Positions 16,071 through 26,287 are shown, counted from the stretch's first letter. The stretch: DNA of 64,000 nucleotides from Bacteroidota bacterium (GCA_947449315.1 CANFRC010000006.1:1-64000), one strand, 5' to 3'. Numbers and translations: made by a program. Notes: generated from the sequence alone by a model not told the origin.

Positions 16071-18503
16071 TTATTCAATGATTAACATTTCAACACGTCT
16101 GTTTTTTTGACGACCAATTTCTGTTTTATTATCAGCAATTGGTTTTGTTGATCCGAACCATTCCACTTTAAATCGGTCCGCTGAAATACCTTTGCTTACT
16201 AAATAGTTTTGTACTGCTTTAGCACGTTTTTCAGATAGTTTCATATTTTTTGCTTTGTCACCTTGGTTGTCGGTGTGTCCAGAAATTTTTAGACGCCACA
16301 GTGGTTTTTTGGTCATTAAGCCAAACAACTCATCCAATGAAGCAAATGATTCATCTTTGATAATATCTTTAGCTGTTGCAAATTCTAAGTTGTTGAATGC
16401 TTTTTTCAAAACTTCAGCTTCCTCTTTATTTAGTTTAACAGCAAAATCTTTGTTTTCATCCGCAAATCTGAAATAATGATCTTTAGTATCTCTGATCGCT
16501 TTTTTAGCAATACCGTTAACAATCACTTTCACTTCTTCAACTCCTTCGGTATTTTCTCCTTCGAGTTTAAAAATAACAGTATTGTCGGCAGGAAGATTAT
16601 CAAATGTGAAGCTAGCATCTTTCGCTTGAGTAGCCGATTTTAAACTATTACCTAAAGAATTAATTAAGTTCAGTTTTACTTCAGGACAACCATTATTGGA
16701 TGCAGGGCCCGGTTTGTCTGGGCAGTTATCAATCTTATCCATGACACCATCGCCATCTCTGTCTGGACATCCTTTAAATTGAGGCAATCCAGCTACATCT
16801 GGGCAATCATCATCTTTGTCAATGATCTTGTCACCATCTTTATCAGGACAACCATTGAATTCAGGTAATCCAGCAACATCCGGACAAGCATCTTTTTTGT
16901 CAATGATACCATCACCATCTTTATCAGGACAACCATTAAATTTAGGCAATCCTGGTTCATCTGGACATGTATCATCTTTATCTTGAATTTTGTCACCATC
17001 TTTATCAGGACAACCCATTAATTCCCAAGTTCCCGGTATATCCTTACACTTATCTTTTCGGTCAGAAACTTTGTCTTTGTCCTTATCACGCGGTCTGTTA
17101 TACATGATTGGTATTTTTAACAACACAAAGGCATCCGCTCCGTAGATGTCTCCTTTATTAACCCATGGGCCTAGACTATTGGTACCAATAATAATCGGTC
17201 CCATACGCAAAGCAACTCCCGCTTTAAAGTTTCCGGTGTTGTCATATGAAAATGGTAAAAAGACACCAAACCATTTGTGGTCCCAACGCGGTGTTAAGCT
17301 GAAAGTAGTTAGGTCGTGTACTTTTTCCATATCATTTTTCATTCTAGGCGACCAGTATGGAGTAAAGTTGATATAAAGATCCTTATAGATGTTGTAATCG
17401 ATTTGGGCAGTGATTGCCATTGGTAAATTCATTTTGTAATACTGGTCACCATCTTGCATTACAAAATTAGACTTAAGTGTTTTGTCGAAATCAGCTATTG
17501 TTTTTACTGTATCGAATTGATGAAGATTCCAATTATCAATATTTGCGCTGAAATTGTGGCTGTATTCTCCTTTTTTGAATTTAATCGCCCCGATATCTAC
17601 AATTGAAACTCCAACCTTTAATTTATACTTATTCTTGTCTTTTCTTGTCAGCCCTGTTTTGCCGTCCATGTCATATTTGTATTTTTCAAAGTCAGGACGC
17701 CATTCATACACAAATCCAAGATCTAATCCGAAAGAAGCGTTTGCAATTTGTTTGAATTTAATGTTGTTCTTGTCTGCTTCAAAATTTGTAGAGTGACCAT
17801 AGCTTACATCAGTATGATATAAAGAAAGGGTTGTGTCATTTGAAAATTTGTAATCAAGATTTTTCACATTCATATATGCGGATTGCATCCCCTGAAGGTA
17901 ATTAACAGTTACACCCGCTTTAAAAAAGTGTTTTCCTTCGTCCTTAAAAACGTGCCCGAATGAAGCACCGTATTCCGCCCATGTCATTGTTTGAATGCTA
18001 AGATTCTGATTGCTTAGTTTCGTCCAAAGTGTTGGGTAATTAACGCTTTTGTAAAGAAGTTTGGCTAATTCAGGTTCTATTCCGTCAACGTTTAAAAGAG
18101 TACGCACCTTTGTTTTGATTGCAAATGCATTTTTTTTATTGATGGAGATTAGAAATGATGGTGTATATATTTGGTTAGAGAAATAAACAGATTTGTTCAT
18201 CTTATTTCCTCTTTCACTGATGTATTTATCTTGAAAAAGATTGTCGAAAGCATACAAATGCCCATAAGAATCTTTCATTTTAAAAACATCGCGATGAATA
18301 CCTAGGTAATTGTTATAAGCTGAAACGCTTATGCCAATAAGGTTAATATCCACTTTGTAACGCGTATCAACTACGTTAGCTGGATTAATGTCTATGCCGG
18401 TAACACCGGAATAATTACTGTTGATATATCCAAGAACATCCTGAGACTTTGCATTGGAAATAAGTGATAGTGCGAAAACGACAAGTAAAAATATTTTTTT
18501 CAT
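16071..18503 (-). CDS. OmpA family outer-membrane protein with N-terminal barrel-like domain and thrombospondin type 3 repeats
   Basis: The 810-residue product starts with a signal peptide (about 1-20). Residues about 22-480 form a beta-rich region beginning DVLGYINSNYSGVTGIDINPA, the pattern of DUF5723-like putative barrels. Residues about 480-610 hold Ca-binding TSP3 repeats (CPDKDGDGIIDKKDACPD and relatives). Residues 705-810 are an OmpA-like peptidoglycan-binding domain (ISGHTDNQGD, LSEKRAKAVQNYL, NRRVEM). It probably links the outer membrane to the cell wall. It is single, with a strong terminator. Confidence 0.9.
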   Translation of the reverse strand: MKKIFLLVVFALSLISNAKSQDVLGYINSNYSGVTGIDINPANVVDTRYKVDINLIGISVSAYNNYLGIHRDVFKMKDSYGHLYAFDNLFQDKYISERGNKMNKSVYFSNQIYTPSFLISINKKNAFAIKTKVRTLLNVDGIEPELAKLLYKSVNYPTLWTKLSNQNLSIQTMTWAEYGASFGHVFKDEGKHFFKAGVTVNYLQGMQSAYMNVKNLDYKFSNDTTLSLYHTDVSYGHSTNFEADKNNIKFKQIANASFGLDLGFVYEWRPDFEKYKYDMDGKTGLTRKDKNKYKLKVGVSIVDIGAIKFKKGEYSHNFSANIDNWNLHQFDTVKTIADFDKTLKSNFVMQDGDQYYKMNLPMAITAQIDYNIYKDLYINFTPYWSPRMKNDMEKVHDLTTFSLTPRWDHKWFGVFLPFSYDNTGNFKAGVALRMGPIIIGTNSLGPWVNKGDIYGADAFVLLKIPIMYNRPRDKDKDKVSDRKDKCKDIPGTWELMGCPDKDGDKIQDKDDTCPDEPGLPKFNGCPDKDGDGIIDKKDACPDVAGLPEFNGCPDKDGDKIIDKDDDCPDVAGLPQFKGCPDRDGDGVMDKIDNCPDKPGPASNNGCPEVKLNLINSLGNSLKSATQAKDASFTFDNLPADNTVIFKLEGENTEGVEEVKVIVNGIAKKAIRDTKDHYFRFADENKDFAVKLNKEEAEVLKKAFNNLEFATAKDIIKDESFASLDELFGLMTKKPLWRLKISGHTDNQGDKAKNMKLSEKRAKAVQNYLVSKGISADRFKVEWFGSTKPIADNKTEIGRQKNRRVEMLIIE
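16684..17015 (-). repeat. 81-base tandem repeat encoding TSP3 units
   Basis: The sequence GGACAACC (one copy GGACATCC) recurs at 16684, 16765, 16846, 16927 and 17008, exactly 81 bases apart. The four full units each encode 27 residues of Asp-rich thrombospondin type 3 sequence inside the OmpA family gene. It is a coding repeat, not a CRISPR array. Confidence 0.9.
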
Positions 18504-18642
18504 GTATATGATTTTTGAACGATAAAAGTACTATTTTTTTCAAATGAATTAATAATTAGTGCTAAAAAAATAGAGGAAGGGAGCCTTTCGGTAAGTGTGT
18601 TGCGTGATTACTTACGAGCAAGTAGCTGCAAATAGAGGTATT

Positions 18643-19227
18643 TTATTGTTCAGGAAGCAGTCGGAAACTAACTCTGTGATGCTCACAAATGCCATATTTT
18701 AGTATAGCATCACGGTGTTTAACTGTTCCATATGCTTTGTTTTGAATCCAACTGTATTGTGGGAATTGTTCATGCAGCGCATCCATATGATCATCGCGAT
18801 AGGTTTTTGCAAGAATAGATGCAGCTGCGATGCTTAAATATTTTCCATCCCCTTGAATGATACAGGTATGAGGAATATTTTTGTATTTCTTAAAACGGTT
18901 TCCATCAATCAGTAAACTTTCTGGTTGGGTTTTTAATTGGTCGATAGCTCTGTGCATGGCTAAAAAAGATGCGTTAAGAATATTTATCTCATCAATTTCT
19001 TGAGCGCTGACTATCCCGACAGCCCATGCAATTGCTTCTTTTTCAATGATGGGTCGCAACAGTTTACGTTGTTTGTCTGTTAGTTTTTTAGAATCATCAA
19101 GTAATTTATTTTTGAAGTTTTTTGGTAAGATAACGGCTGCGGCATACACAGGTCCAGCTAGACAGCCTCTACCTGCTTCATCACAACCAGCTTCAATCAA
19201 AGTTTTATTGAAATATTTTTTAAGCAT
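18643..19227 (-). CDS. rnhB: Ribonuclease HII
   Basis: RNase HII cuts RNA in RNA-DNA hybrids and removes single ribonucleotides. The signature [14 protein letters not shown] supplies catalytic Asp16 and Glu17; LLIDGN (Asp108) and AKTYRDD (Asp145) give the remaining acidic residues. The length of 194 is normal. Its start overlaps the end of the upstream glycosyltransferase gene by eight bases, so the two are co-transcribed. Confidence 0.95.
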   Translation of the reverse strand: MLKKYFNKTLIEAGCDEAGRGCLAGPVYAAAVILPKNFKNKLLDDSKKLTDKQRKLLRPIIEKEAIAWAVGIVSAQEIDEINILNASFLAMHRAIDQLKTQPESLLIDGNRFKKYKNIPHTCIIQGDGKYLSIAAASILAKTYRDDHMDALHEQFPQYSWIQNKAYGTVKHRDAILKYGICEHHRVSFRLLPEQ

Positions 19228-20347
19228 TTATCGTTTTCTCTATGCTTTTCCAAAGCTCGTTTGCCGTTTTATTCCAGCTGAAATCAAGTTTTCGTTTTCG
19301 GCCTTTTTCGATTAGGTTGTTTCTCAAATTTTTATCTTGATAAATAAGGACCATCGCACTTGATATGGAATCAACTGAAAAAGGATCGACCAGCAGTGCA
19401 GCTTCTTTTGCTACTTCAGGCATGGAGGTGAGGTTGCTGGTGATTACAGGCGTATCGCAATTCATGGCTTCCAGGATTGGAATTCCGAATCCTTCAAAGT
19501 AAGGAACGTATGTCATTGCCATGGCCGAACCCAACACATTTTTTAGTTTATCGGTAGATAAACGTCCGGTGAAGAGAACATCCTGTTTGAATTTCATGTT
19601 CAGGTATGTTTTTTTTATTTCAGTTGTCCAGCGGTATTTTTCACCCACAATAACAAGTTTGATGTCATTCGACGCTTTGTCTTTGAATTTGTCGAAAGCT
19701 TCGAATAAGCGGGAAATATTTTTTCTCGGATGCAAAGAGCCCACAAACAAAAAGTAATCGCAATTTTTTGAAAATGTTTTTTTTGTTTTCAGTTTTATCT
19801 CTTCATTCACTGGCATGTATGATTCATTACAGCCATTGTAGACAACATCAATTTTTGAAGCGTCAATCTTATAATGCGTTGCAATATCATTTTTTGAAAA
19901 TTCTGAAACAGTTGCTATCCTATTTGCTTTGCGGGCAAATTTTGGAAAAAAATGAGTGTAATATTTTCTGACTAGCCACGAAACGTCTTTCGGATAATGT
20001 TCGAAGCTGATGTCGTGGATGACTGCAAGCTGCTTACAATTAGACTTTAGCGACATGTATCCATCTGGAGAAAGAAACAGATCAGGCTTGAATTTATTTA
20101 AAAAATCAGCAACAGAAAACTCGAACCACCAATAAAATAAAAAAGGATGACGTGCAGGCGGTGAAAGAATTAAAGGCGTAATGTTGTCTGCAAATATAAA
20201 ATCTTCATCATACGCTCGGTCAAATAGAAATACAAAGTGGTGCTCAGGATGATCGTTGGTAATGCGTTTGAGTGTTTCATAACTGAACCAACCAATCCCT
20301 TCGAGCTTGTCTTTTAAAAGTAAACGAGTGTTAACGACTATTTCCAT
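19220..20347 (-). CDS. Glycosyltransferase family 4 (GT-B fold)
   Basis: This 375-residue GT-B enzyme has the C-terminal nucleotide-sugar motifs of family 4: [17 protein letters not shown] at about 200-215 and [23 protein letters not shown] with the E-x7-E pair. The N-terminal domain has [10 protein letters not shown] near the start, the acceptor side. It is divergent from the fkbM gene that opens the polysaccharide group, so it probably acts on the same glycan. A TATTTTCG box (20359-20366), one mismatch from consensus, lies just upstream. It overlaps rnhB. Confidence 0.88.
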   Translation of the reverse strand: MEIVVNTRLLLKDKLEGIGWFSYETLKRITNDHPEHHFVFLFDRAYDEDFIFADNITPLILSPPARHPFLFYWWFEFSVADFLNKFKPDLFLSPDGYMSLKSNCKQLAVIHDISFEHYPKDVSWLVRKYYTHFFPKFARKANRIATVSEFSKNDIATHYKIDASKIDVVYNGCNESYMPVNEEIKLKTKKTFSKNCDYFLFVGSLHPRKNISRLFEAFDKFKDKASNDIKLVIVGEKYRWTTEIKKTYLNMKFKQDVLFTGRLSTDKLKNVLGSAMAMTYVPYFEGFGIPILEAMNCDTPVITSNLTSMPEVAKEAALLVDPFSVDSISSAMVLIYQDKNLRNNLIEKGRKRKLDFSWNKTANELWKSIEKTINA

Positions 20348-20399
20348 GTGATTAAGAGCGAAAATAATGATTTATTCCTTAAAATTCCCATAAAAATTA

Positions 20400-20407
20400 T
20401 ACTTTTG
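20400..20407 (+). promoter_or_regulatory. -7 promoter box (TACTTTTG) directly before fkbM
   Basis: Consensus box ending only eight bases before the ATG at 20416, implying a leader of a few bases at most. No clear -33 element. Confidence 0.6.
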
Positions 20408-20415
20408 CAATCCGA

Positions 20416-21156
20416 ATGAAAAGCGCGATTAAATTCATATTACACAATTTATTAGGGTTTAAAAATTACTTGTATTTTTTCTCATTGTATAAGATCAAAA
20501 CTCTTAAACGTGATAAAAACGAAAAGGATTTTTTTGCTTTTCTGAAATTGATCCCTGAAAATACGGCTGTTCTTGATATTGGTGCTAATATCGGTATCAT
20601 GACAGTTCATTTGGCGCGCTCCATAAAAGGTGTAATGGTGTATAGTTTTGAGCCTATGCCTAACAATATCAATGCGTTTAAGAGGATCGTAGCACATTTC
20701 AATCTTCAGAATGTAAAATTATTTGAAATTGCCCTTGGTAATAGTGAAGGAGAAGTTGAAATGGTCATGCCCATTATTTCGAATGTGAAAATGCAGGGTT
20801 TGAGCCATGTGATTCATGATTCTATTCCTGAAAATAATGTTGGTGAACGTTTTAGGGTGCCATTGAAAATGCTCGATAAAATGGTCGAATTAACAGATGC
20901 ATCTCCACGTATCAGTGCCATAAAAATAGATGTAGAAAATTTCGAGTTTTTTGTTTTGGATGGTGCAAAAGAATTGATCGCGAAAAATAAGCCTATGATA
21001 TATGCTGAGCTGTGGGAGAATGAAAATCGTGATAAGTGTTTCCAGTTGTTCAAAGAGTTGAATTACAAAACTGTTGTTGTTATTGATAAAAAAGCGGTTG
21101 AGTTTAATGTGGGTGTTCACAAAACACAAAATTTTATTTTCATGCCGAAGAATTGA
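20416..21156 (+). CDS. FkbM family methyltransferase
   Basis: This 246-residue SAM-dependent methyltransferase has motif I VLDIGANIGIMTVHLA (about 53-68), the acidic-loop motif VYSFEPMPNNINAF and IKIDVENFEFFVLDGAKELI, typical of the FkbM family. In this setting (glycosyltransferase, flippase, Wzz and Wzy genes) it probably O-methylates a sugar of the surface polysaccharide. The sugar position cannot be predicted. The promoter box lies almost against the start codon. Confidence 0.87.
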   Translation: MKSAIKFILHNLLGFKNYLYFFSLYKIKTLKRDKNEKDFFAFLKLIPENTAVLDIGANIGIMTVHLARSIKGVMVYSFEPMPNNINAFKRIVAHFNLQNVKLFEIALGNSEGEVEMVMPIISNVKMQGLSHVIHDSIPENNVGERFRVPLKMLDKMVELTDASPRISAIKIDVENFEFFVLDGAKELIAKNKPMIYAELWENENRDKCFQLFKELNYKTVVVIDKKAVEFNVGVHKTQNFIFMPKN

Positions 21157-21210
21157 TTTTTTTTTACAAAAAATAGGTTGTTCAGACTTAAAATTACTTA
21201 ATTTTTAAAA

Positions 21211-22653
21211 ATGCAAAAAAAGTTTCTTTCTAATTTAGCTTTGATTTTATTTTTGAATCTGCTGATTAAACCCATCTATATTTTAGGGATTGATACAGCC
21301 GTTCAAAATGCTGTTGGAGCTGCTAGCTATGGAATCTACTACGCTGTTTTTAACTTATCTTTTATTCTTACCATCATCCTTGATTTTGGGATTACCAATT
21401 TCAATAACAAGAACATTGCCCAAAACAATCATTTACTCACCAAGCATTTTTCCAGTTTAGTAGGATTGAAGATTGCTCTTGCTATTGTTTACATTTTTGT
21501 TTTGATTGTGGTAGGTTTTACAATCGGTTATGATACCCGATTGATGAAGCTTTTGTTGGTTCAGGGATTTAATATGTTCTTGATATTTTTCATTTTGTAT
21601 TTGCGTTCGAATCTGGCCGGTTTACATCTTTTTAAAACAGACAGTGTCGTTTCTGTGATCGATCGTATTTTGTTGATCGGACTTTGTGTATTTATGCTGA
21701 AGGCAGGTGTTTTTAAAGGTGAGAATGGGATCATGTATTTTGTTTATGCCCAAACCTTTTGCTATTTCGTTACTGCAGTAACCGCCTTTGTGATCATTTT
21801 GAAAAAAACGCACACCTTCAAATTAACATTTAATTGGACATTTTCTTTAATGATCCTGAAAAAAAGTTTGCCTTTTGCAACTTTAATCTTATTAATGTCA
21901 TTCTCAAGAATAGATACGGTTATGATCGAGCGCATGCTACCAATCGGCATAGGCGATGTTCAATCAGGTATATATGCCCAGGCCTTCCGATTATTGGACG
22001 CTACAAGTATGATTGCGTTCTTAGTTGCCGGTATGCTTTTGCCCATCTTTTCAAGGATGCTGAAATTTAAGGAGTCGGTGGAGCCGTTAATAATTTTGAT
22101 TTCCCGACTTCTATTAATGCCCGCAATTATTATTGGTGTTGGCTGTGTTTTTTATAGCGAAGAATTAATGGGAATGCTCTATCACGAGCATGTTGTGGCT
22201 TCGGCTCAATTGTTTAGCTTATTAATGTTAAGCTTTATCGGTATATCCATAAACTACATTTTCGGAACTCTTTTAACCGCAAATGGCAGCATGAAACAAC
22301 TAAATATGATGTATGGGTTAAGCATGGTCTTTTATATTATTTCGAATTACATTTTAATTAAAAAATACGGTGCTTTAGGGGCTGCAATAACAAGTATGGC
22401 AACTCAGTTTCTGACTGCTTTTCTTCAATTAGTGATCGCACAAGGTATTTTTAAGTTTAAGGTTAATTATAGGTTAATAAACACCTTTATTATTTATGCG
22501 ATTGGTGTAATTGCTATCAATTATGGAACAAAAACGCTTCATTTATACTGGATGTTCAGTTTTGCTATCATGGTTGTCTCTTGCGGGTTATGGGCATTTG
22601 TTACTGGTCTAATCAGCATAAAATCAATATTGCGCCTCCTTAAATACGGATAA
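21211..22653 (+). CDS. Polysaccharide flippase (Wzx-like, MOP superfamily)
   Basis: This 480-residue inner-membrane protein has about 12-14 hydrophobic segments. The N-terminal region (IYILGIDTAVQNAVGAASYGIYYAVFNLSFI) and the ILDFGITNFNNK segment match O-antigen/polysaccharide flippases. Such proteins move lipid-linked sugar units across the inner membrane. It lies 54 bases after fkbM on the same strand, ahead of the Wzz and Wzy genes, which completes a Wzy-type assembly set. Confidence 0.88.
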   Translation: MQKKFLSNLALILFLNLLIKPIYILGIDTAVQNAVGAASYGIYYAVFNLSFILTIILDFGITNFNNKNIAQNNHLLTKHFSSLVGLKIALAIVYIFVLIVVGFTIGYDTRLMKLLLVQGFNMFLIFFILYLRSNLAGLHLFKTDSVVSVIDRILLIGLCVFMLKAGVFKGENGIMYFVYAQTFCYFVTAVTAFVIILKKTHTFKLTFNWTFSLMILKKSLPFATLILLMSFSRIDTVMIERMLPIGIGDVQSGIYAQAFRLLDATSMIAFLVAGMLLPIFSRMLKFKESVEPLIILISRLLLMPAIIIGVGCVFYSEELMGMLYHEHVVASAQLFSLLMLSFIGISINYIFGTLLTANGSMKQLNMMYGLSMVFYIISNYILIKKYGALGAAITSMATQFLTAFLQLVIAQGIFKFKVNYRLINTFIIYAIGVIAINYGTKTLHLYWMFSFAIMVVSCGLWAFVTGLISIKSILRLLKYG

Positions 22654-22665
22654 CTGTCTGATAAA

Positions 22666-22696
22666 TTGGGACATTAGCCATTTTTTTTTACTTTTG
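22666..22696 (+). promoter_or_regulatory. Promoter (TTG-N20-TACTTTTG) of the wzz genes
   Basis: TTG (22666-22668) and TACTTTTG (22689-22696) are separated by 20 bases, 32 bases ahead of the first wzz ATG. It gives the chain-length and polymerase genes their own promoter. Confidence 0.72.
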
Positions 22697-22728
22697 TCCT
22701 CCCTATTAAACCTTTATATATACTCAAA

Positions 22729-23772
22729 ATGGATAATAAAGCTCAAGCAGCGAATGATTTTAATTCTATAAATGTGCTATTTTTTATTTATAAATGGCGC
22801 AAACCTCTAATTGTAATTGCTATAGCCGCTTTTATTATTTCAAGCATCGTAGCGCTTACTATCAAAGAAAAATACAAATCCACTGTAATTCTGTTTCCTG
22901 CAACAACCAACTCCATTTCTAAAGCCCTTTTGGCTGAAAATGTGGTTAAACAAGAAGACGTGCTTCAATTCGGGGAAGAGGAAGAGGCAGAACAAATGTT
23001 ACAGATACTTAATTCAGATGAGATCAGAACGAAGATCTGTGAAAAATATCACTTGATGGAGCATTATGGTATTGATTCTACTGATAAATTCAAAAGAACA
23101 AAATTATATGACGAGTTCCAGAGTAACATTACTTTCAAACGTACAGAATATATGTCTGTTAAGATTGAAGTAATGGACAGAAATCCAGATACAGCTTCAA
23201 TCATTGCAAACGATATTGCCGCGCTGCACGATTCAACAAAGATTCGAATGCAACACGAAAGAGCTTCACAAGCCTTGAAAATTGTAGAGAAAGAATATAA
23301 CGACAAACTTAATGATGTGAAGTTGATGCTTGACTCTATTAAGGTGATTAACAGTTATGGAATTTATGATTATGAATCTCAATCAGAAAGAACAAATGAG
23401 CAGTATGTGATTGCCCTTTCAAAAGGTGACCAACGAGCTGCTAATTTATTGAAGGATAAATTAGATGTCATCGCTAAGTATGGTGCTACTTACGTTTCTT
23501 ATCGTGAGAATTTATACATGCAAAGGAAACAGTTGAATTTGTTAAAAACAAAATATGAAGAATCCAGAGTGGATGCAACAGAGATCCTTCCTCAGAAATT
23601 CGTTGTAAGTAGTGCATTTCCTGCAGAAAAGAAATCGTACCCTGTTCGTTGGATAATTGTAGTTGTGTCAACTTTCGCTTCTTTGTTGGTAGCAATAATT
23701 GCTATTTTATTAATAGAAAATATTCGTCAGTTTAATACGACTAACGTTGTATCATCAGATACTTCTAAATGA
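22729..23772 (+). CDS. Wzz-like polysaccharide chain-length regulator (first copy)
   Basis: The 347-residue product has the Wzz topology: an N-terminal membrane segment (about 26-48), a long periplasmic part with coiled-coil character, and a second membrane segment near the C-terminus (about 305-328) preceded by the Pro-containing motif AEKKSYPVRW. No Walker motifs are present, so the BY-kinase half of Wzc-type proteins is missing. It is clearly homologous to the next gene: AEQMLQILNSDEIRTKICEK here against TEQMLQLFRSADVRNDVIKK there. It probably controls polymer length together with the Wzy-like protein downstream. Confidence 0.85.
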   Translation: MDNKAQAANDFNSINVLFFIYKWRKPLIVIAIAAFIISSIVALTIKEKYKSTVILFPATTNSISKALLAENVVKQEDVLQFGEEEEAEQMLQILNSDEIRTKICEKYHLMEHYGIDSTDKFKRTKLYDEFQSNITFKRTEYMSVKIEVMDRNPDTASIIANDIAALHDSTKIRMQHERASQALKIVEKEYNDKLNDVKLMLDSIKVINSYGIYDYESQSERTNEQYVIALSKGDQRAANLLKDKLDVIAKYGATYVSYRENLYMQRKQLNLLKTKYEESRVDATEILPQKFVVSSAFPAEKKSYPVRWIIVVVSTFASLLVAIIAILLIENIRQFNTTNVVSSDTSK

Positions 23773-23868
23773 ATAAGGAAACCTGCTGCTAAAATTGATT
23801 TGTCAAAAGCAGGGAAAGTATTTACACGAAATACAAGCATTATAGTATCGAAAATAAAATCTAGATCA

Positions 23869-24813
23869 ATGCAAGAATATACTGATAGCAGTAAAAGTTT
23901 CATCAAAATGATCGTAAAATGGAAGTTTCATTTTGCAGTTATTACTATTGCAGCTCTTGTTTTCGCATCCTTATTTTCAAGTCCCTGGTTTATCAAACCA
24001 AAATATAAATCGTTTGCTGTTGTTTATCCTGCCAATATAAAGCCTTACAGTACAGAGAGTGAAACAGAGCAGATGTTACAGTTGTTCCGTTCAGCAGATG
24101 TTAGAAATGATGTGATTAAAAAATTCCATTTATCAGAACACTATTCTATTGATACAACAGAAAAGACCGGCTTAGGCAATTTGATAGCTACGTATGAAAA
24201 TAATGTGGAAATCAACAGAACTCAATTCGAATCGATTGAGATAGATGTTTTGGATACCGATCCTGTTTTAGCTTCTAATATGGTGAATGCGATTATTCAT
24301 GCAATGAATTTGAAAGCGCGCCAACTTCAGCGCTCAAAAGACCATGAAGTGGAAGTGGTCATCAAAGATCAATTGGATTTGAAAAAGCACAATGTGGATT
24401 CTATAAAAGGGATCATGGATGAGATAAGAGTGAAATATCAGATATTTGATTATCAGATGCAGGTAAAAGAAGTGACAAAAAGTTATCTGAAGGCATTGAG
24501 TGGTGGGCATAAAGACAAATTGAAAGAGATAGAGGTGATGATGCATAATTTGGAAGAGAAGGGTGGAGAGTATTATGAGATGAAAAAGACCTTGGATGCT
24601 TTATTAAAAAGCTACAATTTAACGCAGCTGGAGTACGATAACGTATTGAAGGAGCTTAATAAAGAGCTCACCTATGCGAATGTGGTTACATCTCCGACTC
24701 CTTCTTATAAAAAAGCTTACCCGATTCGTTGGTTGATTGTTTTAACTTCTGTCTTATCTGCTAATTTATTCTTTTTTCTAATATTAATTATCGTTGAGAA
24801 TAGAAATAAATAA
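23869..24813 (+). CDS. Wzz-like polysaccharide chain-length regulator (second, tandem copy)
   Basis: This diverged duplicate of the preceding gene has the same topology: membrane segment near the N-terminus, coiled-coil periplasmic part, PSYKKAYPIRW and a C-terminal membrane segment. It lacks about 20 residues that the first copy carries between its first strand and the EQMLQ region. The start is uncertain. A reading from TTG 23800 is possible, but ATG 23869 gives an N-terminus of length similar to the first copy. Both copies lie in the same frame, separated by one TGA; an ATG overlapping that stop leads to a TAA after seven codons, which may reflect a one-base indel. No kinase domain. Confidence 0.8.
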   Translation: MQEYTDSSKSFIKMIVKWKFHFAVITIAALVFASLFSSPWFIKPKYKSFAVVYPANIKPYSTESETEQMLQLFRSADVRNDVIKKFHLSEHYSIDTTEKTGLGNLIATYENNVEINRTQFESIEIDVLDTDPVLASNMVNAIIHAMNLKARQLQRSKDHEVEVVIKDQLDLKKHNVDSIKGIMDEIRVKYQIFDYQMQVKEVTKSYLKALSGGHKDKLKEIEVMMHNLEEKGGEYYEMKKTLDALLKSYNLTQLEYDNVLKELNKELTYANVVTSPTPSYKKAYPIRWLIVLTSVLSANLFFFLILIIVENRNK

Positions 24814-24826
24814 CTCGAAATAAAAT

Positions 24827-26263
24827 TTGTTGAATATAAAAAACATAAAGCTGGTATATTCCTTAAGTATAGCGTTTATACTTGTTAATGCTGTATGTAC
24901 CTATTTCGAGTTTTATTATTTTAATCTCATCCCAGCAGCCATCTTAGTTGTATTGCTTGCTTTGTTTTCTTTGGATAAACTTATTTTGTTGGTTGTTTTT
25001 TTAACACCATTTGCAATCAATCTCCAAAATATTGAAGGTGGTTTGGGATTAAGTCTTCCAACCGAACCCATTATTTTCGGGATTATGCTTATTTTCATAT
25101 TTAAACAACTGCATCAGAATACAATGGATGCAAAATTGTTAAAACATCCTATCACCATTGCTATCCTAATAAATTTGGTTTGGATACTTTTAACATGTAT
25201 CACCAGTGATCTTCCGGTAGTATCCTTTAAATTTTTAGTATCGCGTCTTTGGTTTGTGATTGCCTTTTACTTTTTAGGTACTCAACTTTTTAAAACGTAT
25301 TCTAACATTAAAATTTTTAACTGGCTGTACATTATTTCCTTTACGGTCATCATTATCTACACGCTGTATTGCCATGCTTTAGTTAACTTTGATGAGCACA
25401 TTGCGAATTATATTATGTCTCCTTTTTATAATGACCATACTATATATGGGGCGATGTTAGCCATGTTTATTCCTGCTATTATTTTTTATATGATGAATAA
25501 AAAATATTCATCCAGTATAAAATTTGTTGCAGCACTATTCTTTATCATTTTTATTATTGCGCTTATCTTTTCGTATACCCGCGCAGCATGGGTAAGCTTG
25601 GCCGTAGCTTTAATTGTTTATATTTTATTATTATTTAGAATAAAATTCCGAACCATTATGATTGTATTTCTAGCAGCAATCGGAATTGCATTGTTTTATC
25701 AGACCGAGATTGTGATGAGTTTGGAAAGAAACAGGCAAGATGCTTCTCAGGATTTCGATAAGCATATTCAATCCATTTCTAATATCTCTACCGATGCATC
25801 GAATCTTGAGCGCATCAACCGATGGAATGCAGCTTTTAGGATGTTTGCAGAGCGACCTGTTTTTGGTTGGGGACCTGGAACCTATAGTTTTGAATATGCT
25901 CCTTTTCAACATGCACATGAAAAAACGATTATCAGTACCAATATGGGTGATAAAGGAAATGCGCATAGCGAGTACATCGGACCATTATGTGAATCAGGAG
26001 TTCTTGGCGTGCTCACATTTGTTGCAATCATTTTGTGTGTCCTTTCAACAGGATTCAGATTGTATTTCACGGTTAAGGATAATGAAACAAAAAAAATAGT
26101 GCTGGTCACTTTATTAGGTTTTATCACCTACATTGTTCATGGAGGATTAAACGATTTCTTGGATACGGATAAAGCTTCAGTTCCTTTTTGGGGCTTTATT
26201 GCTATGTTGGTTGCAATAGATCTGTATCATAAGCATAGAGGGGAAGAGACTTCAGCGAACTAA
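24827..26263 (+). CDS. O-antigen polymerase/ligase family protein (Wzy/WaaL-like)
   Basis: This 478-residue inner-membrane protein has about 11-12 hydrophobic segments. The Wzy_C signature is present in the large periplasmic loop and the segment after it: RINRWNAAFRMFAERPVFGWGPGTY followed by NAHSEYIGPLCESGVLG. Members polymerise O-units or ligate them to lipid A-core; sequence alone does not separate these roles. The start is TTG, as no ATG lies near. It ends the polysaccharide run and faces the convergent SpoIIE gene. Confidence 0.86.
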   Translation: MLNIKNIKLVYSLSIAFILVNAVCTYFEFYYFNLIPAAILVVLLALFSLDKLILLVVFLTPFAINLQNIEGGLGLSLPTEPIIFGIMLIFIFKQLHQNTMDAKLLKHPITIAILINLVWILLTCITSDLPVVSFKFLVSRLWFVIAFYFLGTQLFKTYSNIKIFNWLYIISFTVIIIYTLYCHALVNFDEHIANYIMSPFYNDHTIYGAMLAMFIPAIIFYMMNKKYSSSIKFVAALFFIIFIIALIFSYTRAAWVSLAVALIVYILLLFRIKFRTIMIVFLAAIGIALFYQTEIVMSLERNRQDASQDFDKHIQSISNISTDASNLERINRWNAAFRMFAERPVFGWGPGTYSFEYAPFQHAHEKTIISTNMGDKGNAHSEYIGPLCESGVLGVLTFVAIILCVLSTGFRLYFTVKDNETKKIVLVTLLGFITYIVHGGLNDFLDTDKASVPFWGFIAMLVAIDLYHKHRGEETSAN

Positions 26264-26287
26264 TATTTTCTCTTCAATAGAAAATCA

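Noticed and set aside
16684-17015. Regular 81-base repeats that could suggest a CRISPR array or satellite.
   Set aside because: They are in frame in the OmpA family gene and encode thrombospondin type 3 repeats; there are no unique spacers.
23770-23772. Selenocysteine or programmed readthrough of the TGA between the wzz genes.
   Set aside because: No SECIS-like hairpin is evident, and both halves are complete Wzz proteins, so two genes, perhaps with a small indel, explain it better.
26265-26285. Short hairpin (ATTTTCT/AGAAAAT) between the convergent Wzy-like and SpoIIE genes as a terminator.
   Set aside because: The stem is seven A/T-rich pairs with one G-C pair and no clear T-run; too weak to call.
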